Shown piece by piece: positions 47,256 through 58,066 of a stretch of DNA of 64,000 nt. The notes below the pieces were generated by a model. That model had not been told where the DNA came from. It did no database searches and saw only the letters and a list, made by a program, of their open reading frames with translations. The translations under genes were made by a program, and so were the position numbers. Source of the DNA: Ramlibacter algicola. GTDB lineage: Bacteria; Pseudomonadota; Gammaproteobacteria; Burkholderiales; Burkholderiaceae_C. Within the stretch, counting starts at the first letter, position 1. The number at the start of each line of letters is the position of its first letter. The stretch is taken from contig NZ_JAEDAO010000001.1 in the NCBI RefSeq assembly GCF_016641735.1, positions 496,001 through 560,000 of the forward strand, in the 5' to 3' direction.

Positions 47256-47702
47256 GTGCGCCTGCCATCGCTCGCGCTGTCGGCGCTGCTGCTCGTCGCG
47301 GCGGCCCCGGCTGTCGCCGGTCCCGCCACCGACACCTTCCGCCGCTGCCTCGCCGAGCACACCAGTGCCGCCGAGCGCAAGCAGCTCGCGCGCTGGATGT
47401 GGCTGTCCATGGGCGAGCATCCGGAAGCCAAGGCGGTCGCGCCGCTGCAGCCCGGACTGCGCGCCAGCGCTGATGCGGCCATCGGCCAGCTGGTCACGCG
47501 CCTGATGGCCGACGACTGCGCCGCCGAAATGCGGTCCGCCGTCAGCATGGACGGCACCGCGGCCATCCGCTCCGCGTCGTCGGCGCTCGGCCAGATCGCC
47601 TTGCGCGAACTCGTGTCCGACCCGGCGGTGCAGAAGTCCATCGAGGCCTTCACCAACTCCATGGACGACAAGCGCCTGGACCAGGCCCTCAAGCCGCGCT
47701 GA
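47256..47702 (+). CDS. Exported protein of unknown function
   Basis: 148 residues: signal peptide to about residue 22 (APAVAG), then a helical domain with RRCLAEHTSAAERKQLARWMW and two Cys near 31 and 89. It starts with GTG at 47256, six bases after the ssb stop. I do not recognise the family; similar small periplasmic proteins occur in Burkholderiales. Confidence 0.65.
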   Translation: MRLPSLALSALLLVAAAPAVAGPATDTFRRCLAEHTSAAERKQLARWMWLSMGEHPEAKAVAPLQPGLRASADAAIGQLVTRLMADDCAAEMRSAVSMDGTAAIRSASSALGQIALRELVSDPAVQKSIEAFTNSMDDKRLDQALKPR

Positions 47703-47749
47703 GCCCCGCATCGTCCCTGCTCGGCGTCCAGGCGCCCTAGACTGCTGCG

Positions 47750-48415
47750 ATGGCGCGCGGCATCGACTGGTCTTCCTGGCAATCGCTGGTCTCCACCTTG
47801 CTGGGCCTGGTCCTGGTGACGCTGGTGATGGTGGGCATCCGGCTGGTGGTCATGCAGACCATCCAGCGCAAGCGCGAGCGCGAGAACCGGCAGATCAATG
47901 AGCGGCTGAAGACGCTGATCGCCGCCTACAAGACGCTGGGCGGCTCGTTCACCGGCGATCTGGCGGTCGACCCCGCGCACCTGCGGGAGCTGGCGCAATC
48001 GGGCGAGCCGCTGCCCGCCTCGGACCGGCGCCGGCGCATCCGCGACGCCGTCGAAGCCGCCTTGTCCGACGTCATCCTGCTGGGCACGGCGGAACAGGTG
48101 GAGCTGGCCGTCGCCGCGGCGCAGGCGCTCGTGGCGGGCCAGCGCGTCGAGACCGCGGCGCTGGTGCGGTCGCTGCGCGTGCACATCCGCGAAGTGCTGG
48201 ACCTCGATCCCTTGCCGGACCTGGCGATTCCCAGCCAGGGCCCTGCGCGGCCGGGCGGCTCCTCGGCGAAACGCAACGCCGGCGGCGACGCAAGAGGCGG
48301 CAGGGGAGGCGGAGGCGGTGGTGGCGGCGCCGCCGCGGGTGGCATGGGCACCGGTGCCGCGGGGATGTGGGCGCGCGAGCGTGCCGCCGGGCACGCCGAC
48401 GACGCAGCGCCCTAG
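47750..48415 (+). CDS. Membrane-anchored protein with Gly-rich tail
   Basis: 221 residues: one N-terminal membrane helix (about 14-34), a charged helical region ([19 protein letters not shown]), a second helical domain around residues 100-150, and a low-complexity Gly/Ala-rich tail with a run of Gly near 185-195. Unknown function. Convergent with mnmA (overlap of 4 bp at the stop codons). Confidence 0.65.
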   Translation: MARGIDWSSWQSLVSTLLGLVLVTLVMVGIRLVVMQTIQRKRERENRQINERLKTLIAAYKTLGGSFTGDLAVDPAHLRELAQSGEPLPASDRRRRIRDAVEAALSDVILLGTAEQVELAVAAAQALVAGQRVETAALVRSLRVHIREVLDLDPLPDLAIPSQGPARPGGSSAKRNAGGDARGGRGGGGGGGGAAAGGMGTGAAGMWARERAAGHADDAAP

Positions 48416-49542
48416 GCGCTCGCGTGGCGGGCGACGGTGGTCGGCGCCGAATCGATCACGCCGCCGCCCAGGCACACTTCGCCGTCATACAACACGGCCG
48501 ACTGGCCGGGCGTCACGGCCCACTGGGCGTGCGGGAAGTCCAGGTGGAAGGCGCCGTTGGCCGCGGCCGCCAAGCGCGCGGGCGCATCGGCCTGGCGGTA
48601 GCGCGTCTTCGAGCCGTACTCGCCGGCCGCGGGCGCTGCACCCGCGATCCAGCTGGCGTCCTGCGCATCGAGAGCGGGCGACAGCAGCCAGGGATGGTCG
48701 TGGCCCTGCACCACCCACAGCGTGTTGGTGGCGACGTCCTTGCGCGCGACGAACCACGGCGCGTGCTCGCCGCCGCCGCGCTGGGCCCCCTTGGCCTTGA
48801 CGCCGCCGATGCCCAGGCCCTGGCGCTGGCCCAGCGTGTAGAACGACAGCCCCTGGTGCTCGCCGATGACGCGGCCGCGCTCGTCGCGGATCGGGCCCGG
48901 CTCCTTGCGGATGTAGCGGTTGAGGAACTCGCGGAACGGCCGCTCGCCGATGAAGCAGATGCCGGTCGAGTCCTTCTTCTTCGCGTTCGGCAGGCCGATC
49001 TCGGTGGCGAGCCGCCGGACTTCCGTCTTGCGCAGTTCGCCGACGGGGAACAGCGACTTGGCCAGCTGCGCCTGCGACAGGCGGTGCAGGAAGTAGCTCT
49101 GGTCCTTGGTGTCGTCGAGGCCCTTGAGCAGCTCGAAGCGGCCGTCGACTTCGCGAACCCGCGCGTAGTGGCCGGTCGCGATCTTTTCCGCGCCCAGGCG
49201 CATCGCGTGGTCGAGGAACGCCTTGAACTTGATCTCGGCGTTGCACAGCACGTCCGGGTTGGGCGTGCGGCCGGCCTCGTACTCGCGCAGGAACTCGGCG
49301 AAGACGCGGTCCTTGTACTCGGCGGCGAAATTGACGTGCTCCAGCGGCACGCCGATCACGTCGGCGACGCTGGCGGCGTCGATGAAGTCCTGGCGCGACG
49401 AGCAGTACTCGTCATCGTCATCGTCCTCCCAGTTCTTCATGAAGATGGCGACGACGTCCCAGCCCTGCTGCTTGAGCAGCCACGCGCTGACCGCGGAGTC
49501 CACGCCCCCGCTCAAGCCGACGACGACGCGTTTGCTGCCCAT
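48412..49542 (-). CDS. mnmA: tRNA-specific 2-thiouridylase
   Basis: 376 residues. PP-loop SGGVDS at 11-16, catalytic Cys100 in TPNPDVLC and Cys196 in [13 protein letters not shown], plus a C-terminal beta barrel. It places sulfur on U34 of tRNA for Lys, Glu and Gln, with sulfur relayed by the Tus system. ATG 49542 follows the family start ([12 protein letters not shown]). Monocistronic. Confidence 0.96.
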   Translation of the reverse strand: MGSKRVVVGLSGGVDSAVSAWLLKQQGWDVVAIFMKNWEDDDDDEYCSSRQDFIDAASVADVIGVPLEHVNFAAEYKDRVFAEFLREYEAGRTPNPDVLCNAEIKFKAFLDHAMRLGAEKIATGHYARVREVDGRFELLKGLDDTKDQSYFLHRLSQAQLAKSLFPVGELRKTEVRRLATEIGLPNAKKKDSTGICFIGERPFREFLNRYIRKEPGPIRDERGRVIGEHQGLSFYTLGQRQGLGIGGVKAKGAQRGGGEHAPWFVARKDVATNTLWVVQGHDHPWLLSPALDAQDASWIAGAAPAAGEYGSKTRYRQADAPARLAAAANGAFHLDFPHAQWAVTPGQSAVLYDGEVCLGGGVIDSAPTTVARHASA

Positions 49543-49629
49543 GGGGTGATTATCCCGGGCCCGCGTTGTCCGCGCCGTGGTGGGGTCGGGCCGCCTCTTG
49601 CACGGGGACGACACAGTAGAGTCGGCCGC

Positions 49630-50568
49630 ATGGAACTGCGCCAGCTGCGTTACTTCGTCCGCATCGTCGAACTGGGGAGCATCAGCCGCGCGGCGCTGGA
49701 CCTCGAGCTGCAGCAGTCGGCCCTGAGCCAGCAGGTCGGGCGGCTGGAAGGCGAACTGGCGACGCGGCTCCTGCAGCGCAGCAGCAAGGGCGTGACGCCC
49801 ACCGAGGCCGGCCTGGCCTTCTTCCGCGAAGCGCAGTTGGTGCTGCGGCACGCCGACCAGGCCGCGCGTGCAGCGCGGGAGGCGCGCCTGACGGGCAGCG
49901 TCACCGTCGGACTCGCGCCGACCACGGCGTCCGTGCTCGCCGTGCCGCTGATGCACGCCATGCGCAAGCGCCATCCCGACGTGCGGTTGCACATGGTCGA
50001 AAGCCTGTCCGGGCACCTGTCGCAGATGCTCAACGCGCGCCAGCTCGACCTGGCCGTGCTGTTCGACACCGACCCCGCGCGGCGCTGGAGCGTCACGCCG
50101 CTGCTGGCGGAAAAACTGTTCCTGATCCGCTCGCGCCAGGGATTGAAGGCGGATGCGCCCGCCCGCGTTCGCGTGAAGGACCTGCAGCGCGAGCCCTTGA
50201 TCCTGCCCACCGGCCCGCACGGCTTGCGCAGCACCGTCGACGCCGCCTTCGCGCGCGCCAAGGTGCGCCCGCCGATCGCCGCGGAGATCGACTCGCTCGC
50301 CATGCTGATGGACGCCGTCGACCAGGGCTTCGGCGGAACCGTGCAACCGTGGGCCGCGATCGGCCGCTTTCCGGACGCGTTGCAGCGCTTCCACCTGGCG
50401 GAGATCACGGATGCGGGCGTGCGCCGCCTGAACTCGCTGTGCAGCCTCTCCGACGATGAGCTGTCGCCGGCGGCGCTTGCGGCGCGCGTGGTGCTCGCCG
50501 GTTGCGCGCGCGACCTGGTGCAGGCCGGTCGCTGGCAGGGGGCGCGCTTGAGCCATCACGAGCGCTGA
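49630..50568 (+). CDS. tcuR: LysR family regulator of the tricarballylate-type cluster (TcuR-like)
   Basis: 312 residues. Winged helix ([21 protein letters not shown], residues 3-23, with [10 protein letters not shown] following) and a LysR substrate domain ([18 protein letters not shown]). It is encoded in the same direction 58 bp ahead of tcuA. TcuR of Salmonella activates tcuABC in response to tricarballylate; the name is given from context only. Confidence 0.75.
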   Translation: MELRQLRYFVRIVELGSISRAALDLELQQSALSQQVGRLEGELATRLLQRSSKGVTPTEAGLAFFREAQLVLRHADQAARAAREARLTGSVTVGLAPTTASVLAVPLMHAMRKRHPDVRLHMVESLSGHLSQMLNARQLDLAVLFDTDPARRWSVTPLLAEKLFLIRSRQGLKADAPARVRVKDLQREPLILPTGPHGLRSTVDAAFARAKVRPPIAAEIDSLAMLMDAVDQGFGGTVQPWAAIGRFPDALQRFHLAEITDAGVRRLNSLCSLSDDELSPAALAARVVLAGCARDLVQAGRWQGARLSHHER

Positions 50569-50626
50569 TACCCACCGGGGATTCACCTGCTTTCGCGGTC
50601 CTGCGCCGCCGCCTAGAGTCCGCCCG

Positions 50627-52033
50627 ATGGTCGATGTGCTCGTGATTGGCGGCGGCAATGCCGCGCTGTGCGCCGCGCTGATGGCGCGCGAGGCCGGCGC
50701 CAGCGTGTTGCTGCTCGAAGCCTCGCCGCGCGAATGGCGCGGCGGCAATTCGCAGCACACGCGCAACCTGCGCTGCATGCACGACGCGCCGCAGGACGTG
50801 CTGGTCGACGCCTATCCCGAAGAGGAGTTCTGGCAGGACCTCTACAAGGTCACCGGCGGCAACACCGACGAGAAGCTGGCGCGGCTGGTGATCCGCGAGT
50901 CGGCCTCCTGCCGCGGCTGGATGCGCCGGCACGGCGTGCGCTTCCAGCCCTCGCTGGCCGGCACGCTGCACCTATCGCGCACCAACGCGTTCTTCATGGG
51001 CGGCGGCAAGGCGCTGGTCAACGCGTACTACCGCAGCGCCGAGCGGCTGGGCGTGCAGGTGCGCTACGACACGCCGGTGGATGGCCTCGAACTGCAGGAC
51101 GGCCGCTTCGTCGCCGCGCGGTCGAAGGGCCAGCGCTTCGAGGCGCGCAGCTGCGTGCTGGCGGCCGGCGGCTTCGAATCCAACCTGCAGTGGCTGCGCG
51201 AGGCGTGGGGGCAGAACGAGCGAGGCGAGTGGCCGGCCGACAACTTCCTCATCCGCGGCACGCGCTTCAACCAGGGCGTGCTGCTCAAGGCCATGATGGA
51301 CGCGGGCGCCGACGTCATCGGCGACCCGACGCAGGCGCACTGCGTGGCGATCGACGCCCGCGCTCCGCTGTACGACGGCGGCATCTGCACGCGCGTCGAC
51401 GCCGTCTCGCTGGGCGTGATGGTCAACCGCGACGGCGTGCGCTTCCACGACGAGGGCGAGGACTTCTGGCCCAAGCGCTATGCGATCTGGGGGCGGCTGG
51501 TCGCCATGCAGCCGGGACAGGTCGGCTTCTGCATCATCGACAGCAAGGCGATCGGGCGCTTCATGCCGCCCGTGTTCCCCGGCGTGCGCGCCGATTCGTT
51601 GCCGGAACTGGCGCGCGCGTTGGACCTGCCGGAAGCCACATTCCTGAAGACGCTGGCCGACTACAACGCCGCCTGCCGGCCCGGCACCTTCGACCACACC
51701 GTGCTGGACGACTGCCGCACCGAAGGCCTGCAGCCGCCGAAGACGCATTGGGCGCTGCCGATCGACAAGCCGCCGTTCACCGGCTACGCGCTCAAGCCCG
51801 GCATCACCTTCACGTACCTCGGCCTGCGCACCGACGAGACGGCGGCGGTGCGCTTCGGCGGCGCGCCCAGCCCGAACCTGTTCGTCGCCGGCGAGATGAT
51901 GGCGGGCAACGTGCTGGGCCGCGGCTATACGGCGGGTGTCGGCATGACCATCGGCACCGCGTTCGGCCGCATCGCCGGCACGCAGGCCGCGCGCGCCGCG
52001 GAGCCGGAGGAGGCCGCGCATGCGCACGCTTGA
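50627..52033 (+). CDS. tcuA: FAD-dependent tricarballylate dehydrogenase
   Basis: 468 residues. FAD site [19 protein letters not shown] at 6-24, then a fumarate-reductase-like flavoprotein domain with [15 protein letters not shown] loops and a C-terminal [22 protein letters not shown] that closes the FAD site. TcuA oxidises tricarballylate to cis-aconitate. It overlaps tcuB by 14 bp. Confidence 0.9.
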   Translation: MVDVLVIGGGNAALCAALMAREAGASVLLLEASPREWRGGNSQHTRNLRCMHDAPQDVLVDAYPEEEFWQDLYKVTGGNTDEKLARLVIRESASCRGWMRRHGVRFQPSLAGTLHLSRTNAFFMGGGKALVNAYYRSAERLGVQVRYDTPVDGLELQDGRFVAARSKGQRFEARSCVLAAGGFESNLQWLREAWGQNERGEWPADNFLIRGTRFNQGVLLKAMMDAGADVIGDPTQAHCVAIDARAPLYDGGICTRVDAVSLGVMVNRDGVRFHDEGEDFWPKRYAIWGRLVAMQPGQVGFCIIDSKAIGRFMPPVFPGVRADSLPELARALDLPEATFLKTLADYNAACRPGTFDHTVLDDCRTEGLQPPKTHWALPIDKPPFTGYALKPGITFTYLGLRTDETAAVRFGGAPSPNLFVAGEMMAGNVLGRGYTAGVGMTIGTAFGRIAGTQAARAAEPEEAAHAHA

Positions 52034-53165
52034 CGCGCTGGTGGCGGACGCCATCGCCACCGCGGGCGCGACGACTCCGGAAGGCGAGGTCGCACGGCAG
52101 ATGCAGATCTGCAATGCATGCCGCTACTGCGAGAGCTTCTGCGCCGTGTTCCCGGCGATGGCGCGGCGGCTCGAGTTCGCGACCGCCGATGTGCACTACC
52201 TGGCGAACCTGTGCCACAACTGCGGCGCCTGCCTGCACGCCTGCCAGTACGCGCCGCCGCACGAGTTCGCGGTCAACGTGCCGCGCGCGATGGCGCAGGT
52301 GCGGGTGCGCACCTACGCGCACTTCGCGTGGCCCGCGCCGCTCGGGCGCCTGTACGAGCACAACGGGCTGGCGGTGGCGCTGGCCACCGCGGGCGGGCTC
52401 GCGCTGTTCCTCGTGCTGGTGCTCGCGCTCACGGGCGGCCTGCTGCACGCGCCGCTCGCCGGCAACTTCTACGCGGTGCTGCCGCACGGCCTGATGGCCG
52501 GCCTGTTCGGCGTCGCCTTCGCCTACGCCGTCCTCGCGTTGGCCATCGGAACGGCGCGCTTCTGGCGCGAGATCACGCCGGGCACCCGCCGGCCGGGCGC
52601 CGGCGCGGAAGCCGCGCACAACGCCCTGGCGCTGACCTACCTCGGCGGCGGCCACGGCGACGGCTGCAACGAGGAGGACGACCGCTTCACGCTCGCGCGC
52701 CGTCGGTTCCACCACCTCACGTTCTACGGCTTCCTGCTGTGCTTCGCGTCGACATCCGTCGCCACGCTGATGCATTACGCCGGCCACCCGGCGCCGTATC
52801 CGCTCACCAGCGCACCGGTGCTCCTGGGCACTGCCGGTGGCATCGGCTTGCTCGTGGGACCGGCGGGCTTGCTGTGGCTGAACCTGCGCCGCCATCCGTT
52901 GCACGGCGATCCGGCGCAGCGACCGATGGACCGCGGCTTCATCGCGCTGCTGCTGCTCACCAGCGTGACGGGCCTGGCGCTGCTCGCATGGCGCGACACC
53001 GGCGCGATGGCCCTGTTGCTCGCCATGCACCTGGGCGTGGTGCTGGCGCTGTTCCTCACGCTGCCGTACGGCAAGTTCGCGCACGCGATGTACCGCTGCG
53101 CCGCGCTGCTGAAGTCCACGACCGAGAAACGCATGCCGAGCGCGCTGGCGCTGGGCAACGACTGA
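52020..53165 (+). CDS. tcuB: Tricarballylate utilisation iron-sulfur protein TcuB
   Basis: 381 residues. Two [4Fe-4S] motifs, C31-x2-C34-x2-C37-x3-C41 and C65-x2-C68-x2-C71-x3-C75, are followed by about six membrane helices with conserved histidines (heme or quinone side). TcuB re-oxidises the TcuA flavin and passes electrons to the quinone pool. Coupled to tcuA by overlap. Confidence 0.92.
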   Translation: MRTLDALVADAIATAGATTPEGEVARQMQICNACRYCESFCAVFPAMARRLEFATADVHYLANLCHNCGACLHACQYAPPHEFAVNVPRAMAQVRVRTYAHFAWPAPLGRLYEHNGLAVALATAGGLALFLVLVLALTGGLLHAPLAGNFYAVLPHGLMAGLFGVAFAYAVLALAIGTARFWREITPGTRRPGAGAEAAHNALALTYLGGGHGDGCNEEDDRFTLARRRFHHLTFYGFLLCFASTSVATLMHYAGHPAPYPLTSAPVLLGTAGGIGLLVGPAGLLWLNLRRHPLHGDPAQRPMDRGFIALLLLTSVTGLALLAWRDTGAMALLLAMHLGVVLALFLTLPYGKFAHAMYRCAALLKSTTEKRMPSALALGND

Positions 53166-53176
53166 AGGAGTCCCGC

Positions 53177-53959
53177 ATGCGCGCCGGCATCCTGTCCATC
53201 CCCTCGATGCAAGGCCGCTGCTCCGACGCCGAGTGGCAGGCCCGCATCGACCTCGCCGCGTGCTACCGGCTGGTCGATCTCTACGGCATGTCGGACATGA
53301 TGGCCAACCACATCTCCATGCGCGTGCCGGGCGAGGACACCTTCCTGATCAACGCGTACGGGATGATGTACGAGGAGATCACGGCGTCGTCGCTGGTGAA
53401 GGTGGACCTGGCCGGCACCATCCTGGCCAAGCCGGACTTCGGCGCCCTGGACTACGACATCAACAAGGCGGGCTACGTGATCCACAGTGCCGTGCACGAG
53501 GCGCGCCCCGAGGTCGCCTGCGTGATCCACACGCACAGCTGGGCGTCGATGGCGGTGTCGGCGCTCGACTGCGGGCTGCTGCCGATCACGCAGACGGCGA
53601 TGCGCTTCCTCAAGATCGGCTACCACGAGTACCAGGGCGTGGTGCTGGACGACAAGGAGAAGGCCTCGCTCGTCGCCGACCTGGACCAGGGCGAGGCGCT
53701 GATCCTGCGCAACCACGGCGCGCTGGTCGTCGGCCGCACCGTCGGCGAAGCCTTCAACTGGACGCACCGGCTCGAGCTGGCCTGCCGCTCGCAGATCGCC
53801 GCGATGTCCTGCAACAGCAAGCTGCGCGCGGTGCCGCAGCACGTGCTGGAAGAGACCTGGAACAACTACCAGCCCGGTACCCGCCGCCCCTACGGCGTGA
53901 TGGAGTGGCCGGCGCTGCTGCGCAAGCTCGATCGACACGACCCCGGTTACCGGCAATGA
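53177..53959 (+). CDS. Class II aldolase/adducin family protein in the tcu cluster
   Basis: 260 residues. MANHISMRVPGEDTFLINAY, the zinc motif VIHTHSWASMAVSAL with two histidines, and LRNHGALVVGRTVGEAFNW are typical. GGAG lies seven bases ahead of ATG 53177, 11 bp after tcuB. Not part of the described tcuABC set, so its role (citrate-like lyase, decarboxylase or a side reaction) is open. Paralogue of the gene at 16479. Confidence 0.82.
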   Translation: MRAGILSIPSMQGRCSDAEWQARIDLAACYRLVDLYGMSDMMANHISMRVPGEDTFLINAYGMMYEEITASSLVKVDLAGTILAKPDFGALDYDINKAGYVIHSAVHEARPEVACVIHTHSWASMAVSALDCGLLPITQTAMRFLKIGYHEYQGVVLDDKEKASLVADLDQGEALILRNHGALVVGRTVGEAFNWTHRLELACRSQIAAMSCNSKLRAVPQHVLEETWNNYQPGTRRPYGVMEWPALLRKLDRHDPGYRQ

Positions 53960-53984
53960 TCACGACCCCCAAGGAGACAAGCCC

Positions 53985-54944
53985 ATGTTGATCCGTCGCA
54001 CCCTGCTGCTGCTCGCCCTCGCGGCCGGCAGCCTCGCCCACGCCCAGACCTGGCCGCCGGCCAAGCCGGTGACGATGCTGGTGGGCTTCGCGCCCGGCGG
54101 CGCCGCCGACGCGTCCGCGCGCCTCATCGCCAGGAAGCTGCAGGACAACATCGGCCAGTCGGTCATCGTCGAGAACAAGGCCGGCGCCGGCGGCAACATC
54201 GCGCACCAGCAGGTGGCGCAGGGCCCGGGCGACGGCACCATGATCCTGCTCGGCTCGATCGGCCCGCTGACGATCGCGCCGCACATGATGAAGTTGCCCT
54301 ACGACCCGTTCAAGGACCTCGCGCCCCTGAGCGGTGGCGTGTACTTCCCCAGCATCCTGGTGGTGAACGCGGCGACGGGCCCGAAGACGCTGGCCGAGTT
54401 CGTCGAGCTGGCGAAGAAGGCGCCCAACACCGTGAGCTACGCATCGACCGGCCCCGGCTCCGCGTCGCACCTGACCGGCGAGCTGTTCGGCAAGCGCATC
54501 GGCGCCGACATGCTGCACGTGCCCTACCGCGGCGGCTCGGCCGCCATGCCGGACCTGCTGGCCGGCCGCTTCACCGGCTACTTCGCCGCGCCGCCGACGG
54601 CGCTGCCGCACATCGAGGCCGGCAACGTCCGCGCGCTCGCGACCACCGGCGCCCAGCGCGCCATCGTGATGAGCGTGCCCACCGTCGCGGAGCAGGGCTA
54701 CCCAGGCTTCGAGGCCCTGAACTGGTACGCGTTCGTCGCCTCGTCGAAGGTGCCGCCGGCCATCCTGGACCGCTGGAACCAGGAACTCGTGAAAGTGCTC
54801 AACGACCCGGAGATCAAGGCCGCGCTGGTCAAGCATGGCGTCACGCCGCACCCCACCAGCCGCACCGAGCTGGCCGACTTCATGAAGAAGGAATCGGACA
54901 AGTGGGGCGCCATCGTGCGCGAGCGCAAGATCAGCAGCGAGTGA
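53985..54944 (+). CDS. Bug family (TctC) periplasmic substrate-binding protein
   Basis: 319 residues: signal peptide cut after LAHA (residue 20), then TctC/Bug fold with TMLVGFAPGGAADASAR, VIVENKAGAGGNIA and PYRGGSAAMPDLLAG. It binds tricarboxylates or similar acids for a TctAB-type carrier, which is not encoded nearby; many Bug proteins in Burkholderiales are orphan. It takes the place of the TcuC transporter in this cluster. Confidence 0.9.
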   Translation: MLIRRTLLLLALAAGSLAHAQTWPPAKPVTMLVGFAPGGAADASARLIARKLQDNIGQSVIVENKAGAGGNIAHQQVAQGPGDGTMILLGSIGPLTIAPHMMKLPYDPFKDLAPLSGGVYFPSILVVNAATGPKTLAEFVELAKKAPNTVSYASTGPGSASHLTGELFGKRIGADMLHVPYRGGSAAMPDLLAGRFTGYFAAPPTALPHIEAGNVRALATTGAQRAIVMSVPTVAEQGYPGFEALNWYAFVASSKVPPAILDRWNQELVKVLNDPEIKAALVKHGVTPHPTSRTELADFMKKESDKWGAIVRERKISSE

Positions 54945-54984
54945 GGCCGACATCGTGCGCCGGGCCCGGATCCAGGCCGACTGA

Positions 54985-55455
54985 TCAGGCGGTCACGCTG
55001 GGGTCGGTGACGACCATGTCGAGCGGGTGGCGCTTGCCCGCCAGGTAGTCCTCGACGCACCGCAGCAGCAAGGGGCTGCGGTGCCGCGCCTGGCTGGCGC
55101 GGATCTCGTCGGGCGTCATCCACAGCGCGCGCACGATGCCGTCGTCCAGCTGGCGGGCCGGGTCGTGGTCACCCAGGCGGCCGCAGAACGCGAAGCGCAG
55201 GTAGGTGAAGTCGTCGCCGGGTTTGCGCACGCGCGACAGGTAGACGCCCACCAGGTGCGTCGGCTCGAAGGTGAACGCGGTTTCCTCCAGCACCTCGCGG
55301 GCGCAGGCATGCGGCAGCGATTCGCCCGGATCGAGGTGGCCCGCCGGGTTGTTGAGCTTGAGGCCGTCGCGCGTTTCCTCCTCGACCAGCAGGAAGCGGC
55401 CGTCCTGTTCGATGACGGCGGCGACGGTGACGCTCGGTTTCCAGCGGGTCGACAT
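54985..55455 (-). CDS. Nudix hydrolase (NudJ-like)
   Basis: 156 residues. Nudix box from Gly39 to Glu58 (GHLDPGESLPHACAREVLEE) with Glu54, Glu57 and Glu58 as metal ligands. The pattern LNNPAGHLDPGESL resembles NudJ, a phosphatase for HMP-PP and nucleoside phosphates. It faces tctC end to end and is divergent from the membrane-protein gene. Confidence 0.87.
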   Translation of the reverse strand: MSTRWKPSVTVAAVIEQDGRFLLVEEETRDGLKLNNPAGHLDPGESLPHACAREVLEETAFTFEPTHLVGVYLSRVRKPGDDFTYLRFAFCGRLGDHDPARQLDDGIVRALWMTPDEIRASQARHRSPLLLRCVEDYLAGKRHPLDMVVTDPSVTA

Positions 55456-55517
55456 GGGCGCGGATTATCGGTGCAGCGCCGCACCACGCCCGCCGCGCGC
55501 GTCCGCAGAATGGCGCC

Positions 55518-56042
55518 ATGGCGCATCCGGCCGGCCTGCTCATCGCGTTCGTGGTGTTCCCCCTCTGGGTGGCCAGCGGGTTCGCGGACTGGGCGTGCCA
55601 CCGGGCCACGCACATCGAGCGCACCAGCGGCCTGCGCGAGAACCTGCTGCACCAGCTGATGTTCGTGCAGGTCGGCATCGCCGTCCTGGGGATGGCGCTG
55701 CTGCAGGTCAACGCGGCGGTGCTGGCGATCGTCGGCGCCATGTTCCTGGTGCACGAGCTGACCGTGTGGCGGGACCTGCGCGTGTCGGTGCCCGTGCGCG
55801 CGGTGCGTCCGTTCGAGCAGATGGTCCACAGCTTCCAGGAGCTGTTGCCGCTGGTGTCGCTGCTGCTGCTCGCCGTCATCGCGTGGGACGGCGCGGGCGA
55901 CTGGAGCCTGCGCTGGAAGGACGAGCCGCTGCCGCCCGCGCTGCTGGCGGCGGGCGCGGTGGCCGTCGCGCTGTTCAACGCGCTGCCGCTGGCGCAGGAG
56001 ACGCTGGCCTGCCTGCGCGCGAGCCGCTCCGCGGCGCGCTAG
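55518..56042 (+). CDS. Membrane protein of unknown function
   Basis: 174 residues with about four hydrophobic segments (5-22, 48-75, 112-128, 140-160). The start FPLWVASGFADWACHRATHIERTSG carries a His-containing stretch that resembles the first His box of sterol-desaturase-like proteins, but the remaining boxes are only partly present (FLVHEL, VHSFQE). Function unknown. Confidence 0.6.
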   Translation: MAHPAGLLIAFVVFPLWVASGFADWACHRATHIERTSGLRENLLHQLMFVQVGIAVLGMALLQVNAAVLAIVGAMFLVHELTVWRDLRVSVPVRAVRPFEQMVHSFQELLPLVSLLLLAVIAWDGAGDWSLRWKDEPLPPALLAAGAVAVALFNALPLAQETLACLRASRSAAR

Positions 56043-56761
56043 GCGTCGTACTCGTCCGCGCCCTGCACCCAGATGAACGACTGCACGTCGATCATGTCGC
56101 GCGCCCGCATGCCGGGGCGGCGCTCCAGGTCGCGACGGATGATCTGCGCGAACGTCTGCAGCCCGCGGTAGACCGTCCAGCTCGGCTCGGACGAATAGCC
56201 GAAGTCGAAGCCGTAGGCACGGGCCGCCCTGCGCGTCACGCGGGGCTTGAGGAAGAGGTGCTTGTCCGGCCGCGCGATGAAGCCGAAGACGGTGACCACG
56301 GGCCAGGTCATGACCTTGCTGCGGCCCTGCGGCAGGTCCGCGACGGCCTGCACCCAGTCCTCGAAGCGGCGCTGCGGCGAGCCGCGGCCGTGCAGGAAGG
56401 CATAGAGCTCGTGCGCGAACAGCCGCGCGCCGGCCGGCGAGCGCAGCGCGTCGCGCAACGCCATCTTCTCGAACGAGAACAGCAGGTTCGTGCGGCCTTC
56501 GACCCGGATGGCGATGTCGGCGATTTCGCGGTACTCGCCGCGTGCGAGCAGCTTGCGGAAGTCGGCGGGGCCGAGCTCGGCCTGCCATTCGAGGTGCGCG
56601 CGCTCCTTGTGCGCGCGCTCGGCGATCAGGTAGGTCTCGTCCTGGAAGCCGTCGGGGTAGAACAGTTCGAATTTGCGGCGGGCTCGTGCCGCGCCGAGGT
56701 AGGAGACGCTGTGGGCTGCGGCGCCCGTGAGTGATTGGGAGAGGAATGCTGGGCGTGGCAT
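56039..56761 (-). CDS. Hypothetical soluble protein
   Basis: 240 residues, no export signal or membrane helix. It has a charged helical start, KFELFYPDGFQDETYLIAERAHKERAH, given only as the region near residues 30-56, then a region with DWVQAVADLPQGRSKVMTWPVVTVFGFIA. Similar proteins occur in Comamonadaceae without a known role. Convergent with the membrane-protein gene (overlap of 4 bp). Confidence 0.6.
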   Translation of the reverse strand: MPRPAFLSQSLTGAAAHSVSYLGAARARRKFELFYPDGFQDETYLIAERAHKERAHLEWQAELGPADFRKLLARGEYREIADIAIRVEGRTNLLFSFEKMALRDALRSPAGARLFAHELYAFLHGRGSPQRRFEDWVQAVADLPQGRSKVMTWPVVTVFGFIARPDKHLFLKPRVTRRAARAYGFDFGYSSEPSWTVYRGLQTFAQIIRRDLERRPGMRARDMIDVQSFIWVQGADEYDA

Positions 56762-56852
56762 CCGGCCAGTGTTCGGGCGCGGCCGAGCTCATCCGCGTGG
56801 GACGGCGGCCATCCTCCTTGTAGGAATCCGGCCAGCCCAGCCGGGCGACAGC

Positions 56853-57974
56853 TCAGGCGGCGACGAGCCTCAGCCGCGTGATTTCCGACGGCGCGCCGAA
56901 CCTCTTCGGTGGACCCCAGTAACCTGTTCCGCGGCTGACGTAGACCCAGAGCCCTCCCAGCCGGTGCAGCCCGGCAGTGAACGGCTGCTGGAAGCGCACG
57001 AAGAACACCCACGGCAGGAATTGGCCGCCGTGCGTGTGGCCGCTGAGCTGGAGGTCGAAGCCGGCCTGCTCGGCTGCGGTCGCGCTGCGCGGCTGGTGGG
57101 CCAGCAGCACGCGGGCGGCGGCGTCCGCCGGGGCGCCCACCAGGGCCGCAGCGGGATCACTCGCATGCGAGCGCTCGAAGTGGTGCGCCGTGTAATCGGG
57201 CACGCCGGCCAGCACGAGCCGCGCCCCTTCGCGCTCGATCACCACGTGCTCGTTCAGCAGCACGCGGATGCCGAGGCTGCGCACTTCCTCGATCCACGGC
57301 CCGTGGCCCGCGTAGTACTCGTGGTTGCCGGTGACGAAGAAACTGCCGTGGCGCGACCGCAGGCCGGCGAGCGGCGCGACGTGCGGCCCGAGTTCGTGCA
57401 CCGGGCCGTCGACGATGTCGCCGGTGATCGCCACCGCGTCGGCTTCCAGCGCGTTGACCCGCTCGACGATGCGGCGGATGTGGCGGTCGCGGATCGTCGG
57501 GCCGACGTGCAGGTCGGTGATCTGCGCGATGGTGAAGCCCTCGAGCGCAGCCGGCAGGCCGGCGATCGGCACGTCGACCGCCTTCACCCGCGCGGTGCGG
57601 CGGGTGTTGGCCAGGCCGACCAGCGTGATGGCCAGCGCCAGCAGCGGCACCCACGCCGCGGTCCGGGCCGGCAGGTCCGCCCAGCCACCGGCGAGCCAGT
57701 TCACCAGCAGCGCGACCTCGCGCAGCAGCGTGAGAACGAACAGCGAGGAGAACAGGCCCATCGCGAACAGGCCGGCGGCCGCCAGCCAGTCCGAGCGTGG
57801 TGGCCGCGCCCAGCGGCGCGCCGTCAGCCCGAACGGGATCAGCACCGCGGACGCGAGCAGCCATGCGCCCAGCGCCGCCATCCCCCAGGCCGGCAGCTGG
57901 GGGACGAGCCGCATGCCGACGAGGAAGTGCAGGAGGGCGGAGAGGACGAACAGGCGCATGGAGGCACGGTACAT
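56853..57974 (-). CDS. Membrane-bound metallophosphoesterase (YkuE-like)
   Basis: 373 residues. Three to four N-terminal membrane helices (about 8-25, 30-50, 63-92, 108-124), then a calcineurin-type domain: D154/H156 in DLHVG, GDIVDG (D186), GNHEYY (N217, H218) and GHTHGGQ. All metal-ligand motifs are intact. Family members hydrolyse phosphodiesters such as UDP-diacylglucosamine or lipid phosphates; the substrate is unknown. Confidence 0.88.
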   Translation of the reverse strand: MYRASMRLFVLSALLHFLVGMRLVPQLPAWGMAALGAWLLASAVLIPFGLTARRWARPPRSDWLAAAGLFAMGLFSSLFVLTLLREVALLVNWLAGGWADLPARTAAWVPLLALAITLVGLANTRRTARVKAVDVPIAGLPAALEGFTIAQITDLHVGPTIRDRHIRRIVERVNALEADAVAITGDIVDGPVHELGPHVAPLAGLRSRHGSFFVTGNHEYYAGHGPWIEEVRSLGIRVLLNEHVVIEREGARLVLAGVPDYTAHHFERSHASDPAAALVGAPADAAARVLLAHQPRSATAAEQAGFDLQLSGHTHGGQFLPWVFFVRFQQPFTAGLHRLGGLWVYVSRGTGYWGPPKRFGAPSEITRLRLVAA

Positions 57975-58066
57975 GGGTCTGGCCCCCCGAGTTGCAACAG
58001 GCGAACGCTGCAGTTCAGGTAAGCTGCCCGCCGAGCGACACGTCGTCGCCAGCGAGGAGACCCCCC

